Assembly (NCBI RefSeq): GCF_023015805.1
Contig: NZ_JALKBA010000008.1
Span: 1-64,000, forward strand
Reading direction: 5' to 3'
Length of the DNA: 64,000 bases
Origin: Cellulophaga sp. F20128
Lineage (GTDB): Bacteria > Bacteroidota > Bacteroidia > Flavobacteriales > Flavobacteriaceae
Shown here: positions 55,747 through 64,000 of the stretch, piece by piece
Layout: the number at the start of each line of letters is the position of its first letter
Numbering within the stretch: the stretch's first letter is position 1
The notes under the pieces: generated by a model
The model's database searches: none
Told to the model about the DNA's origin: nothing
What the model saw: the letters and a program-made list of their open reading frames with translations, nothing else
Program-made: the position numbers and the translations under genes

Positions 55747-56814
55747 CTACTCTACTAGCTTAATTAAAGTGATGTATACGGGAAAATGATCACTATAACC
55801 TCCTGTATAATTACCACCGGCGTAGGTACGATAGGGATAGCCTTTGTATTTCCCCGAAGTAGTTACCAAATAACTGGGGTTAAAAATACCCACATTCCAA
55901 AAAGAGTAGGTCTCTTTAGTAGCACTTAGAAGGTTTCCTGTAAAGAAAATCTGATCAAAAATGTTCCATTTATCACGGTATGCTAATGAGCCCTCTCCTT
56001 TCTTATAAAGTTGCTCCATTGGATTAAACAAAAGATCTGAAGTTACTCCTTCAATTTCTCCTACAGTTTTTAACACCTTTTTAAGGCTGTCATCAATTGG
56101 GTCATCGTTAAAATCGCCCATACTTATTATTCTAGCGTTAGCATCTAAGCGCACTAAAGAATCTATAATACGTCTATTTAGCTTAGCAGCGGCCATTCTA
56201 TTTGGTTTACTACGTGCCTCTCCACCACTTCTAGAGGGCCAATGGTTTACTATAAAAAAGAATTCTTCATCATCTAGCAGCCCTCCAACCACAAGTTGAT
56301 CCCTTGTATAATCTCGGAACTCATTTTCCTTAAAGAGCAACAACCTATGGCTTTTAAAAGAGGTTGGTGAAAACATTGCTTTTTTATACAACAAAGCAAC
56401 ATCTATTCCACGTTCATCAGGAGAATCAAAATGTACAATCCCATAGTTTTTGTCTCGTAAAGTAGGCTCATTGACCAAATCCTCCAAAACTGTCCTATTT
56501 TCGACTTCACAAACCCCAATAACATCCGGAGCTGTATGTATTTTTTGGTGTGAAATACCAGACAAAACATCTGCCATGTTACGCAGCTTATTATGGTATC
56601 GAATAGCTGTCCACTTGTCTTTTCCTGCCGGTGTACGATCATCATCAAAAGTATCTGGATCATTAATGGTATCAAATAAATTTTCAAGATTGTAAAAAGC
56701 AATGGTTTTTACCTGGTATTGTCTTTTGTCTTGAGAATGAACCCCAAAACACATCAAAAGACAAAACAAAACCACAAAATACATGTATTTAATACAGGTT
56801 TTACCTACACACAT
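55747..56814 (-). CDS. Secreted endonuclease/exonuclease/phosphatase-family protein
   Basis: A 355-residue protein with a signal peptide (about 1-28; an internal ATG at 56784 gives a shorter one). EEP fold motifs are present in order: FYNLENLFD (metal/Asn), CEVENR (Glu), NHWPSR (His), MGDFNDDP (Asp-x-Asn) and YSDHFPVY (Asp-His). It therefore probably cleaves phosphodiester or phosphomonoester bonds outside the cytoplasm, as in secreted DNases or phosphatases. It is divergent from the TonB receptor/lamin-tail pair (62-bp gap), which suggests shared control and a joint role in nucleic-acid or phosphate-ester use. Confidence 0.9.
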   Translation of the reverse strand: MCVGKTCIKYMYFVVLFCLLMCFGVHSQDKRQYQVKTIAFYNLENLFDTINDPDTFDDDRTPAGKDKWTAIRYHNKLRNMADVLSGISHQKIHTAPDVIGVCEVENRTVLEDLVNEPTLRDKNYGIVHFDSPDERGIDVALLYKKAMFSPTSFKSHRLLLFKENEFRDYTRDQLVVGGLLDDEEFFFIVNHWPSRSGGEARSKPNRMAAAKLNRRIIDSLVRLDANARIISMGDFNDDPIDDSLKKVLKTVGEIEGVTSDLLFNPMEQLYKKGEGSLAYRDKWNIFDQIFFTGNLLSATKETYSFWNVGIFNPSYLVTTSGKYKGYPYRTYAGGNYTGGYSDHFPVYITLIKLVE

Positions 56815-56875
56815 TAATAAGAAATTTTATGAAAAGTAAGAAAATATAATTAATTTTTTATAAATTAACGTACTT

Positions 56876-59611
56876 ATGAGACTGTTCCTTAGTATTTTAA
56901 CACTTTTTACAGCCATACAATATAGTGTAGGACAAGAAACTTATGTTCTTAAGGGACGGGTTCTTAGTAACCAACTTCAAACGGAAATAAACAATGCTTC
57001 AGTACAAATTGAAGGAACATTAAATTATCAAAAAATAAGCAATGGAACCTTTTATTTAACCACTAAATATAGTGGCGAACATATTCTACAAATTGCTGCG
57101 CCTAACTATATCACCAAAAGAATACCCCTTACAATAGACAAGGAAATTATGGATTTGGGCAATATCTATTTAGAAGAAGATATTACGATAGAGCAAACAG
57201 ACAATCTCATTGCATTAACAGACAATGATCTCTCTACCGATGAAAGTACAACCATTACCTCTGGTTTATTACAAGCAACAAAGGATGTCTTTTTAAATAG
57301 AGCTGCTTTTGATTTTGGACAAGCTTTTTTTCGGGTACGGGGGTATGACTCACAATACGGTCAAGTATTAATCAACGGTATTCTTATGAACCAGTTATCT
57401 GATGGCAGACCTCAATGGAATAACTGGGGTGGACTAAACGACGTTACAAAAAATCAAGATTTTACACATGGTTTACAACCCTTAGATTATGGTTTTGGCG
57501 GTATCCTAGGAACTACAAACATAGACACTAGACCATCTTTAATGCGATCAGGGACAAGAATTTCCACCTCAGCATCTAACAGAACCTATGCTGGAAGATT
57601 AATGGTAACACAGACGGTACCAACCAATAAAAAAGGATTCAGCTATAGCATATCTGCCTCGCGGAGATGGGCCAAAGAAGGTTATATCAACGGTACACTT
57701 TATGATGCCTTTTCTGTTTTTGGCGCAGTTGAATATCAATTCAACCCTAAAAATAGCCTTACCCTTACTGCCATCCTAGCTTCAAACAGACGTGGTCGCT
57801 CTTCAGCTATTACCGAAGAAGTATTTGAACTGATGGGGCGTACCTACAACCCGTATTGGGGAACTCAAAATAATGTCATTCGCAATTCTAGAGAACGGGA
57901 AATTGAACAACCAATCGTTATGATAAATCACAGCTACGAATCAAAAGCCTTACGAATAAACACAGGAATTTTATATCAATTTGGGCCTCACTCTAAAAGT
58001 AGGATGGGCTATTTTAATTCCCCCAACCCAGACCCTACTTACTATAGATACTTACCGAGCTATCATATTAACAGCCCTATAGGAGCCAATTTTGAAAGTG
58101 CAGAAACCGCAAAAAAGGCATTCCTAAATAACCCGCAATTAAACTGGAACAATGCATACCTTGCTAACGCTAGTATATCAAACAACGATGCTGTTTATGT
58201 TCTATACAACGATGTAACAGATGACAAAATCTTAACGGTTAATAGTACTGCCAACATTGTCCTAAACGACAAATTTGCATTAGATTTTGGGTTGATGGTA
58301 AAAACTTTGAATGCTTCCAATTACGCCAAAATAGATGATTTGTTAGGTGCTGCTTTCCATAGGGATGTAGATCCTTTCTCGAATACAATAAATGACATTG
58401 AAGGCAATCTGCAAAAGGCAAGAAATGATATTTTTAATTATAACTATGATTTATACGCCAGCACCCTAACAACCTTTTCTCAATTTAAAGCCAGGTATAA
58501 TAAATGGAATGCCTCTATCACCACAAGTCTTTGCAATACCAACTACCAAAGAAACGGGTTATTTAAAAATGAACGTTACCTAGAAACTTCAAAAGGGGAA
58601 AGTGACAAAATTCATTTTTCCAATATGAATATAAAAGGGACCTTTACCTATAAATTAACGGGTAGACATTGGTTCAATTCACAATTTGCACTTATAAATA
58701 AGGCACCTGTTTTACAAAATGTATTTATTAATCCGAGAGAAAACAATGCTACGGTTCCAGCAATAAAAAGTACTGAAATAATAACCACTGACGTTAATTA
58801 CTATTTACGAATGCCTAAGTTAACTGGGCGAATATCCGCTTTTTATACGGAATTCAATGCAATGACAGACATCAACTTCTTCTTTGTTGAGTCTGGAGTA
58901 GGTTCGGATTTTGTACAGGAAGTAGTTACAGACATAAACAAACTACACAAAGGGCTTGAAATTGGCTTAGAATATCAACTTTCTAGCACAGTAAAAGCCT
59001 CTGCCGTAGCTGCCCTATCCAGATATACCTACAACAACAATCCAACAGTTGCCATAAATTTTGATACGGCTGGCGCCACAGAAGACATCATTAACTTAGA
59101 AGGCACCGTAAACCTAGGAAAAGCAGATATCACGGACTACAAACTAGCTCAAGGCCCTCAAAAAGCATTGGCCTTAGGACTAGAGTATAGAGATCCCAAA
59201 TATTGGTGGGTGGCAACATCAGCCAATTTTTTAGGCAACAATTACGCCAATATTTCAACTATTACTAGAACAGCTAGTTTTTATTTAGATCCCGAAACGG
59301 GTCAAAACTTCCCCGATGCAACGAATGAAAATGTGAACAATTTATTAGCCCAGAAAAAAATGGAAGACTTTTACTTACTCAATCTTGTAGGAGGAAAATC
59401 GTGGTTAATAAATCACAAATACATTAGCATTTTTGCCAGTATAAACAATGTATTTGACACTGTTTATAAAACAGGCGGGTATGAACAAAGTAGAAATGGT
59501 AATTATGGTCAATTGGCACAAGACAACCTTAGTGGAACACCCTCCTTTGGAACAAAATATTGGTATGGATATGGGCGTACTTATTTTTTAAATATCGCTG
59601 TAAGTTTCTAA
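56876..59611 (+). CDS. TonB-dependent receptor of the EEP/lamin-tail locus
   Basis: A 911-residue receptor with a signal peptide (about 1-19), a carboxypeptidase-like domain (about 23-105), a plug domain (about 120-245, with QAFFRVRGYDSQYGQVLINGI, split) and a barrel ending AVSF. It is in one unit with the DUF5689/lamin-tail gene, which starts 2 nt downstream, and divergent from the EEP nuclease gene. The lipoprotein partner likely caps the receptor in the manner of SusD-like proteins, though it is not a SusD homologue. Ligand (nucleotide, DNA fragment or phosphate ester) is inferred from neighbours. Confidence 0.92.
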   Translation: MRLFLSILTLFTAIQYSVGQETYVLKGRVLSNQLQTEINNASVQIEGTLNYQKISNGTFYLTTKYSGEHILQIAAPNYITKRIPLTIDKEIMDLGNIYLEEDITIEQTDNLIALTDNDLSTDESTTITSGLLQATKDVFLNRAAFDFGQAFFRVRGYDSQYGQVLINGILMNQLSDGRPQWNNWGGLNDVTKNQDFTHGLQPLDYGFGGILGTTNIDTRPSLMRSGTRISTSASNRTYAGRLMVTQTVPTNKKGFSYSISASRRWAKEGYINGTLYDAFSVFGAVEYQFNPKNSLTLTAILASNRRGRSSAITEEVFELMGRTYNPYWGTQNNVIRNSREREIEQPIVMINHSYESKALRINTGILYQFGPHSKSRMGYFNSPNPDPTYYRYLPSYHINSPIGANFESAETAKKAFLNNPQLNWNNAYLANASISNNDAVYVLYNDVTDDKILTVNSTANIVLNDKFALDFGLMVKTLNASNYAKIDDLLGAAFHRDVDPFSNTINDIEGNLQKARNDIFNYNYDLYASTLTTFSQFKARYNKWNASITTSLCNTNYQRNGLFKNERYLETSKGESDKIHFSNMNIKGTFTYKLTGRHWFNSQFALINKAPVLQNVFINPRENNATVPAIKSTEIITTDVNYYLRMPKLTGRISAFYTEFNAMTDINFFFVESGVGSDFVQEVVTDINKLHKGLEIGLEYQLSSTVKASAVAALSRYTYNNNPTVAINFDTAGATEDIINLEGTVNLGKADITDYKLAQGPQKALALGLEYRDPKYWWVATSANFLGNNYANISTITRTASFYLDPETGQNFPDATNENVNNLLAQKKMEDFYLLNLVGGKSWLINHKYISIFASINNVFDTVYKTGGYEQSRNGNYGQLAQDNLSGTPSFGTKYWYGYGRTYFLNIAVSF

Positions 59612-59613
59612 TT

Positions 59614-60969
59614 ATGATGAATAAAAAAAGCATATACACCCTTATTTTATTTAATATCATTTGCCTTGGATGTGTAAAAGATAAAGATTTTGATATCCCT
59701 AAAACTACTTGTTCAGAATTACTTGCCAACACTACTTTTGAAGAGCTAAAAAGTTTGTCGGATGATGGCATTGTACATATTCAAGATGATTTAATTATTG
59801 AAGGCTATATAATTTCTTCGGATATTGAAGGCAACTTTTTTGGCACAATACACTTACAAGACAAACACACCAACCCAACTATGGGGCTTGAATTTCACAT
59901 AGACCTCAGAGAGCATCACCTTCTTTACAAAAGTGATAGTAAAGTCTTTGTTAAATTGAAAGGGTTGTACCTAGATACAAAAAATGATGCCATTTTAATT
60001 GGCGGCGTGTTTTCTTCTTTTGGAAATAAATCTGTAGGTAGACTTCCTAGTCTACAGGTTTCAGAACACCTATTCGTAAGTTGTGATGACCAACAAGCCA
60101 CGCCAACCAAAACCAGTTTAAGCAACTTAAAAGACCAATTGATAAATACTTTAATTGAGTTGGATAGCCTTGAAATTGTGGATAACGAATTGGGGCTTAG
60201 TTTTGCGGAACCCAAACTAGAAACAGAACGCACCCTCAAAGACTGTCACAACAATGAAATTAAACTCTTAAACAGCGGTTATGCCGATTTTCAAGCGCGT
60301 ATAGTACCAGACAAAAATGGAAGTATTAGTGCGGTACTAGTAAAAGAGGGTAATGAATATAAATTGCGTATTAGAAGTTTACATGACATTAACTTTACCA
60401 ATAACCGTTGTCCTGAAATTGTAACGGAGTTTACCTCTACCAACATTTTTATTTCTGAAATAGCAGACCCCAACAATAATACGGGAGCTCGCTTTGTGGA
60501 ACTCTATAATTCTGGCACCGAACACCTAAGTTTAAACCACTGGAAATTAAATAGATATACGAATTACAATACTGAAGTAAGTTCTACCATAGACCTGTCT
60601 GCCTATACAATTAATGCGGAAAGTGCGTTGATTATTTCTCCAAATGCCAATGAATTTGAAACTGTTTATGGTTTTCCTCCAGACATAGCCGTAGGCGTTA
60701 ATAGTCCGGCAGATTCCAATGGAGATGACAACCTAGAATTGGTAGATCCTTTTGGTACTGTAATTGATGTTTTTGGTATTATTGGCGAAGATGGTTCTGG
60801 TACAAATCACGAATTTGAAGATGGAAGAGCCCTTAGAAAGCCCGAAATTACGCAAGCCAACAAGGTTTATTCTTTTAACGAATGGGTTATTTTTAATGAT
60901 ACTGGTGCATTAGGAACTACAAACCTACCCCAGAACGCACCTCAAGATTTCTCCCCTGGTGTCAGGTAA
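59614..60969 (+). CDS. DUF5689 plus lamin-tail-domain lipoprotein
   Basis: A protein of about 451 residues. I chose the ATG at 59614 because it gives a lipoprotein signal (MNKKSIYTLILFNIICLGC); the longer reading overlaps the receptor gene. Residues about 40-270 match DUF5689, an OB-fold-like region, with IIEGYIISSDIEGNFFGTIHLQD (split) and FVKLKGLYL. A lamin-tail domain follows (about 290-430) with IFISEIADPNNNTGARFVELYN (split). Lamin-tail and OB-fold modules occur in many secreted nucleases. It is probably the surface partner of the TonB receptor. The gene ends 2 nt before the converging response-regulator gene. Confidence 0.88.
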   Translation: MMNKKSIYTLILFNIICLGCVKDKDFDIPKTTCSELLANTTFEELKSLSDDGIVHIQDDLIIEGYIISSDIEGNFFGTIHLQDKHTNPTMGLEFHIDLREHHLLYKSDSKVFVKLKGLYLDTKNDAILIGGVFSSFGNKSVGRLPSLQVSEHLFVSCDDQQATPTKTSLSNLKDQLINTLIELDSLEIVDNELGLSFAEPKLETERTLKDCHNNEIKLLNSGYADFQARIVPDKNGSISAVLVKEGNEYKLRIRSLHDINFTNNRCPEIVTEFTSTNIFISEIADPNNNTGARFVELYNSGTEHLSLNHWKLNRYTNYNTEVSSTIDLSAYTINAESALIISPNANEFETVYGFPPDIAVGVNSPADSNGDDNLELVDPFGTVIDVFGIIGEDGSGTNHEFEDGRALRKPEITQANKVYSFNEWVIFNDTGALGTTNLPQNAPQDFSPGVR

Positions 60970-60971
60970 TT

Positions 60972-61373
60972 TTATTCTATTTCTTCAATTAAATTTCTGA
61001 GGTCTTTTGGAGTAACTGGTTTTAATATATAATCACTCACCACATCATATTCTTTTACCCTTTCTATGTCCCTTGGATCTATAGAAGAACTAATAATAAA
61101 TATGGTGACTTGTTCTCTAATATTGTTAGGGATTTTTAGAAAATCTTCAAGAAATTCCCAACCATCCATTATGGGCATATTTAAATCTAAAAATATTAAC
61201 CGAGGTAACTCAATACCATCAACAATCATTTTTTTTAATGCATTAATAGCATCTAATCCGTTTTCAAAGACATGAATAGTTTCACAAAAGTTTGCGTCTT
61301 TCATTATGCGTCGGGTACCATAAACAAATATTTGATCATCATCTATAATACAAGAGCTACTAATTTTTTTCAT
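60972..61373 (-). CDS. Single-domain response regulator
   Basis: A 133-residue receiver domain without an output domain. The acidic pocket DDD is at 11-13, the phospho-acceptor Asp63 in FLDLNMPIMDGWEF, the Thr/Ser switch in IFIISSS and the conserved Lys in YILKPVTP (about 118). Such stand-alone receivers act by protein contacts, as in CheY or phosphorelays. It follows the histidine kinase gene by 4 nt and is surely its partner. Confidence 0.95.
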   Translation of the reverse strand: MKKISSSCIIDDDQIFVYGTRRIMKDANFCETIHVFENGLDAINALKKMIVDGIELPRLIFLDLNMPIMDGWEFLEDFLKIPNNIREQVTIFIISSSIDPRDIERVKEYDVVSDYILKPVTPKDLRNLIEEIE

Positions 61374-61377
61374 ACAA

Positions 61378-63573
61378 CTAATTTATTTTAAAATACAAGG
61401 TAAAGGTAGTACCAACATCAACAATACTTGAAACTTTAATTTTACCATTCATTGCTTCCATTTGCCCCTTGGTGATAAACAATCCAACCCCCTTAGAATC
61501 CTTGTGTTTATGGAAAGTTTTATACATTCCAAATATTTTTTCTTTGTGTTTCTTTAAATCTATACCTAGACCATTATCTTTAAAGGTCAAGATTATTTTA
61601 TCTTTTACTCTTTTGGTTTTAATATGAATTACCGGCAATCTTGTTGGGGAACTATACCGGATACTATTGGTTAATAGGTTTAATAAAATACTTTCTAAAT
61701 AGGCAGGAACAGCACTAACGGAGTGCGCCTCAGGAATGGTGCAATTTATGGTTACCTGATTATCATTTACTAATGCAACTACACTCTTTTTTACATTGTT
61801 AAACGCATGTGAAATATTTACATTCTCTAATTTATCAATTATATTTAATTTAACGTTTACAACTTCATTTAAATGCACAATAGTTTCGTCTAAACTTTCT
61901 GTTGAATCATTTAGCATTCCCATCAAATTTTTCTTTTCAGCTTCGTCCTCTTCAGTTGACAAAAAACCCGTAAGCATGGATAAGTTGGTAGAATGCGACC
62001 TTAAATTATGAGATACTATATGTGCAAAATTTGTAAGGCTATTGTTTTGTTCTTCCGTGATTTTTAAAACAGCTTTTAACTTATTCTCTGCCTGTTTACG
62101 AGAGGTTATATCCACTATTTGAGTAATAAAATGAGCTATACTACCGTCAATTTTAGTAACTTTTGTTACGGATAATATCACATAAACAATATGACCATTT
62201 TTATGGTAATAACGTTTTTCTATTTGATAACCATCTCTTTTTTCATCTATCAATTCTTGTAAAAGGGTAAGATCGGTGATCAAATCATCTGGATGCGTAA
62301 TATCTTGAAAAGTTAGCTTTATAAGTTCTTTAGAAGAATAACCCAAACTAGAGGATAAACTGTTGTTTATTTTTAACCACTTACCTTCTATACTAACAAG
62401 TGCCATACCCACACTAGAATTATCAAAAACACCAGTAAAAGATTCTTTATTTTTAAGTAGTTTTAATTCTGTATTTCTATGGTCTGTAATGTCCCATTTT
62501 GCCCCAATTACCTTTGTTAGAACCCCATTTTTATCATGCTGAACCTGAGCAATTGATTTTATGTGTTTTATTTTACCATCTTCGGTTTGTATGCGATATT
62601 CTGTATTAAACTCCTTTCCATGATTTAGAGATATTAACATCTCATGAATGACTCTTTCTTTATCTTCTGGATAGATCACAGATTTCCAAGCCTCAAAATC
62701 ATTGGAAAAATTCCCTTTTTCCAATTCAAAAAGATAATACATGTTATCATCACAATTCAATTGTTTGCTCACAATATCATAATCCCATACCCCAATACGA
62801 GCAGACTTAGCCGCCAAATTAAATCTTTCTAAAGACTCCTTATAGTTAATCTCCGCCTTTTTTTCCGCATCGATATCTTGAAAAGTACCCGTTAATCTCA
62901 CTGCTTTCCCATCAACCAACTCTACTTTTCCAATAACCTTTACCCATTTTTCTTTTCCATCAACGGTAAGTATCACAAATTCATCATTCCAAGGTGTTCC
63001 GTTTGAAATTGCTTCACTGACATAGGCAAATATCATTTCCCTATAATACCCCTCTTTATAAAAATTAATACCATCTTCTAAAGTGGGTATAAAATCTTCA
63101 GGAGCATTGTGAATCTCTTTGGTTATTTTAGTCCAATAGACTTCATTGCTAATTAGATTAACCTCCCAGCCACCTATTTTAGCCACTTCCTGAGCTTTTA
63201 ACCTATACTTCTCTTCAATTAGTTTCTTTGTAATATCCTCCCTTACTATAACTAAGCCTCCTATTTCACCACTATCATTTTTCCAAGAGTTAATTTTCCA
63301 GTTCAAACATTGTAAACTCCCATTTGGAAGTGTTAAATGCTCTATCTCAGAAATCTTTAAATTCTTTGTTAAACAGCGATCGTGTATTTCCCTAATTGCA
63401 ACAGAAGTTGTAGGAAAAATATCATAATACGATTTTCCAATTACACCTATTTCATCAGCATTAATAGTTTTGAGCCAGAGTTTAGAACATAGAATGAAAT
63501 TCATTTCCAAATCAAACACTCCTATTTCTATGGGGGAATCTGTAATAAAGCAGTCTGTAAGCAGTGTATTCAA
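61378..63573 (-). CDS. Four-PAS sensor histidine kinase, soluble
   Basis: A 731-residue kinase with no membrane segment. Four PAS/PAC domains can be placed at about 10-115, 128-238, 255-365 and 378-492. The dimerisation/phospho-acceptor region has VSHNLRSHSTNL with the likely phospho-His522. The catalytic domain shows the N box (LLNLLTNSIRY, about Asn636), G1 DNGLGID (666-672) and G2 KGVGLFI (694-700). It is a cytosolic sensor, perhaps of redox, light or a small ligand. The cognate receiver gene lies 4 nt downstream. Confidence 0.94.
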   Translation of the reverse strand: MNTLLTDCFITDSPIEIGVFDLEMNFILCSKLWLKTINADEIGVIGKSYYDIFPTTSVAIREIHDRCLTKNLKISEIEHLTLPNGSLQCLNWKINSWKNDSGEIGGLVIVREDITKKLIEEKYRLKAQEVAKIGGWEVNLISNEVYWTKITKEIHNAPEDFIPTLEDGINFYKEGYYREMIFAYVSEAISNGTPWNDEFVILTVDGKEKWVKVIGKVELVDGKAVRLTGTFQDIDAEKKAEINYKESLERFNLAAKSARIGVWDYDIVSKQLNCDDNMYYLFELEKGNFSNDFEAWKSVIYPEDKERVIHEMLISLNHGKEFNTEYRIQTEDGKIKHIKSIAQVQHDKNGVLTKVIGAKWDITDHRNTELKLLKNKESFTGVFDNSSVGMALVSIEGKWLKINNSLSSSLGYSSKELIKLTFQDITHPDDLITDLTLLQELIDEKRDGYQIEKRYYHKNGHIVYVILSVTKVTKIDGSIAHFITQIVDITSRKQAENKLKAVLKITEEQNNSLTNFAHIVSHNLRSHSTNLSMLTGFLSTEEDEAEKKNLMGMLNDSTESLDETIVHLNEVVNVKLNIIDKLENVNISHAFNNVKKSVVALVNDNQVTINCTIPEAHSVSAVPAYLESILLNLLTNSIRYSSPTRLPVIHIKTKRVKDKIILTFKDNGLGIDLKKHKEKIFGMYKTFHKHKDSKGVGLFITKGQMEAMNGKIKVSSIVDVGTTFTLYFKIN

Positions 63574-63870
63574 AATATATATGTTAGTAAAAAAATAAAG
63601 GTAATACTATTTTAAATAAAGTAAGAAAAACCCTCTTTTTATTTGGATTTTTGTTGTGAAAAGTACAATAAACAACATAAAATAAAATTTTGATAGGGAT
63701 ATTAGCATTATAAGCCTACCAATACTAGGAAAGTAGAATTATGGATCTTCTTCCTAAATTCATTTTATTTACTCACTAGCTAAGCCTATAAATTGCGAAC
63801 ATAACAAGAGGTATGTCACAAAAATCTTCCTTAAATTTAGTAATTTTATACCCTTGTTAAAATAGATCCA
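63574..63870. other. Divergent gap between the kinase and nitrilase-family genes
   Basis: A 297-bp AT-rich stretch. AGTAATTTTA followed by a CCC element (about 63838-63852) resembles the sequence upstream of DUF3108 near 47008-47022 and may be a variant promoter (TAATTTTA). No ORF longer than a few residues or hairpin with a T run was found. Confidence 0.4.
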
Positions 63871-64000
63871 ATGGTAAAACCCGCTCGCCTTACAGTTGCC
63901 GTAGTTCAAACTTCCCTGTTTTGGGAGAGTCCCCAAAAAAACAGAAATTCTCTTGAACAAACAATTGATTCTTTTTCTAAGCAGGTAGATCTTATAGTGC
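63871..64000 (+). CDS. Nitrilase/amidase-family protein, 5' part
   Basis: The first 43 codons of a gene cut by the window edge. The N-terminus VKPARLTVAVVQTSLFWESPQ (split; residues 2-22) matches the first strand of carbon-nitrogen hydrolases, especially the YafV/omega-amidase group. These enzymes use a Glu-Lys-Cys triad to hydrolyse amides such as 2-oxoglutaramate. The catalytic residues are beyond the visible part, so only the family can be proposed. The start is preceded by an AT-rich leader with a TAATTTTA element. Confidence 0.75.
   Translation, partial: MVKPARLTVAVVQTSLFWESPQKNRNSLEQTIDSFSKQVDLIV

Noticed and set aside
63769-63960. 63-codon minus-strand open frame at the right edge
   Set aside because: It is the shadow of the nitrilase-family gene start on the plus strand, which has clear family similarity.

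Overview
The window looks like chromosomal DNA of a marine-type Flavobacteriaceae (Bacteroidota). Seen directly: AT-rich sequence, no consistent Shine-Dalgarno motifs, and promoters of the Bacteroidota type (TTG, 16-22 bp, TAnnTTTG). There are four TonB-dependent outer-membrane receptors with carboxypeptidase-like N-terminal domains, many lipoproteins, and family markers such as DUF4270, DUF5689, an epsilon ATP synthase subunit without its helical domain, and a eukaryote-like isoleucyl-tRNA synthetase. I cannot name the genus. No tRNA, rRNA, CRISPR array, insertion sequence or prophage was seen, and all complete genes look intact.

Layout. 1-2.9 kb: a DUF2007 zinc-ribbon protein and a flotillin/NfeD-like membrane pair (minus). 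3.2-5.7 kb: an apparent operon (plus) of DUF2975 membrane protein, small HTH regulator, exported ankyrin protein and exported papain-like protease, with a palindromic operator in its promoter and a terminator at its end. 5.7-7.6 kb: atpD-atpC (minus). 7.8-12.3 kb: TonB receptor plus GDSL lipoprotein (minus). 12.5-17.2 kb: a short starch-synthase-like protein, a DUF4270 lipoprotein and glmS (minus), divergent from panC-panD-flippase-like-esterase-like genes and radA (plus, 17.3-22.1 kb). 22.3-28.5 kb: small metabolic and stress genes (aldo/keto reductase, cytochrome c lipoprotein, nitronate monooxygenase-like, thioesterase, EamA transporter, ArsC/Spx-like, DinB, DUF3298). 28.6-34.5 kb: a trans-sulfuration enzyme, gdhA, recO and a second TonB receptor. 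34.6-41 kb: a LEA-like lipoprotein, ileS, a DksA-like regulator, lspA and a 5-formyl-THF cyclo-ligase. 41.3-45.4 kb: uvrC and a patatin-BamA fusion. 45.6-51.7 kb: hppD, a candidate structured small RNA, then DUF3108, kynA, an M23 peptidase and pgi. 51.9-55.7 kb: an Oar-like receptor and a small membrane protein. 55.7-61 kb: a secreted EEP nuclease/phosphatase, a TonB receptor and a DUF5689/lamin-tail lipoprotein. 61-63.6 kb: a four-PAS histidine kinase and a lone receiver protein. 63.9 kb: the start of a nitrilase-family gene.

The main observations are: (i) a roughly 100-nt RNA candidate at 46.84-46.94 kb with three adjacent hairpins behind a promoter-like element; (ii) the EEP/receptor/OB-fold-lamin-tail locus, which I infer could capture extracellular nucleic acid or phosphate esters; (iii) the autoregulated-looking DUF2975/HTH/ankyrin/papain operon. 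Several enzyme-family members also have altered key residues: an esterase-like protein without the nucleophile Ser, DksA without zinc cysteines, an M23 peptidase with H-x-C, and a one-domain GlgA.
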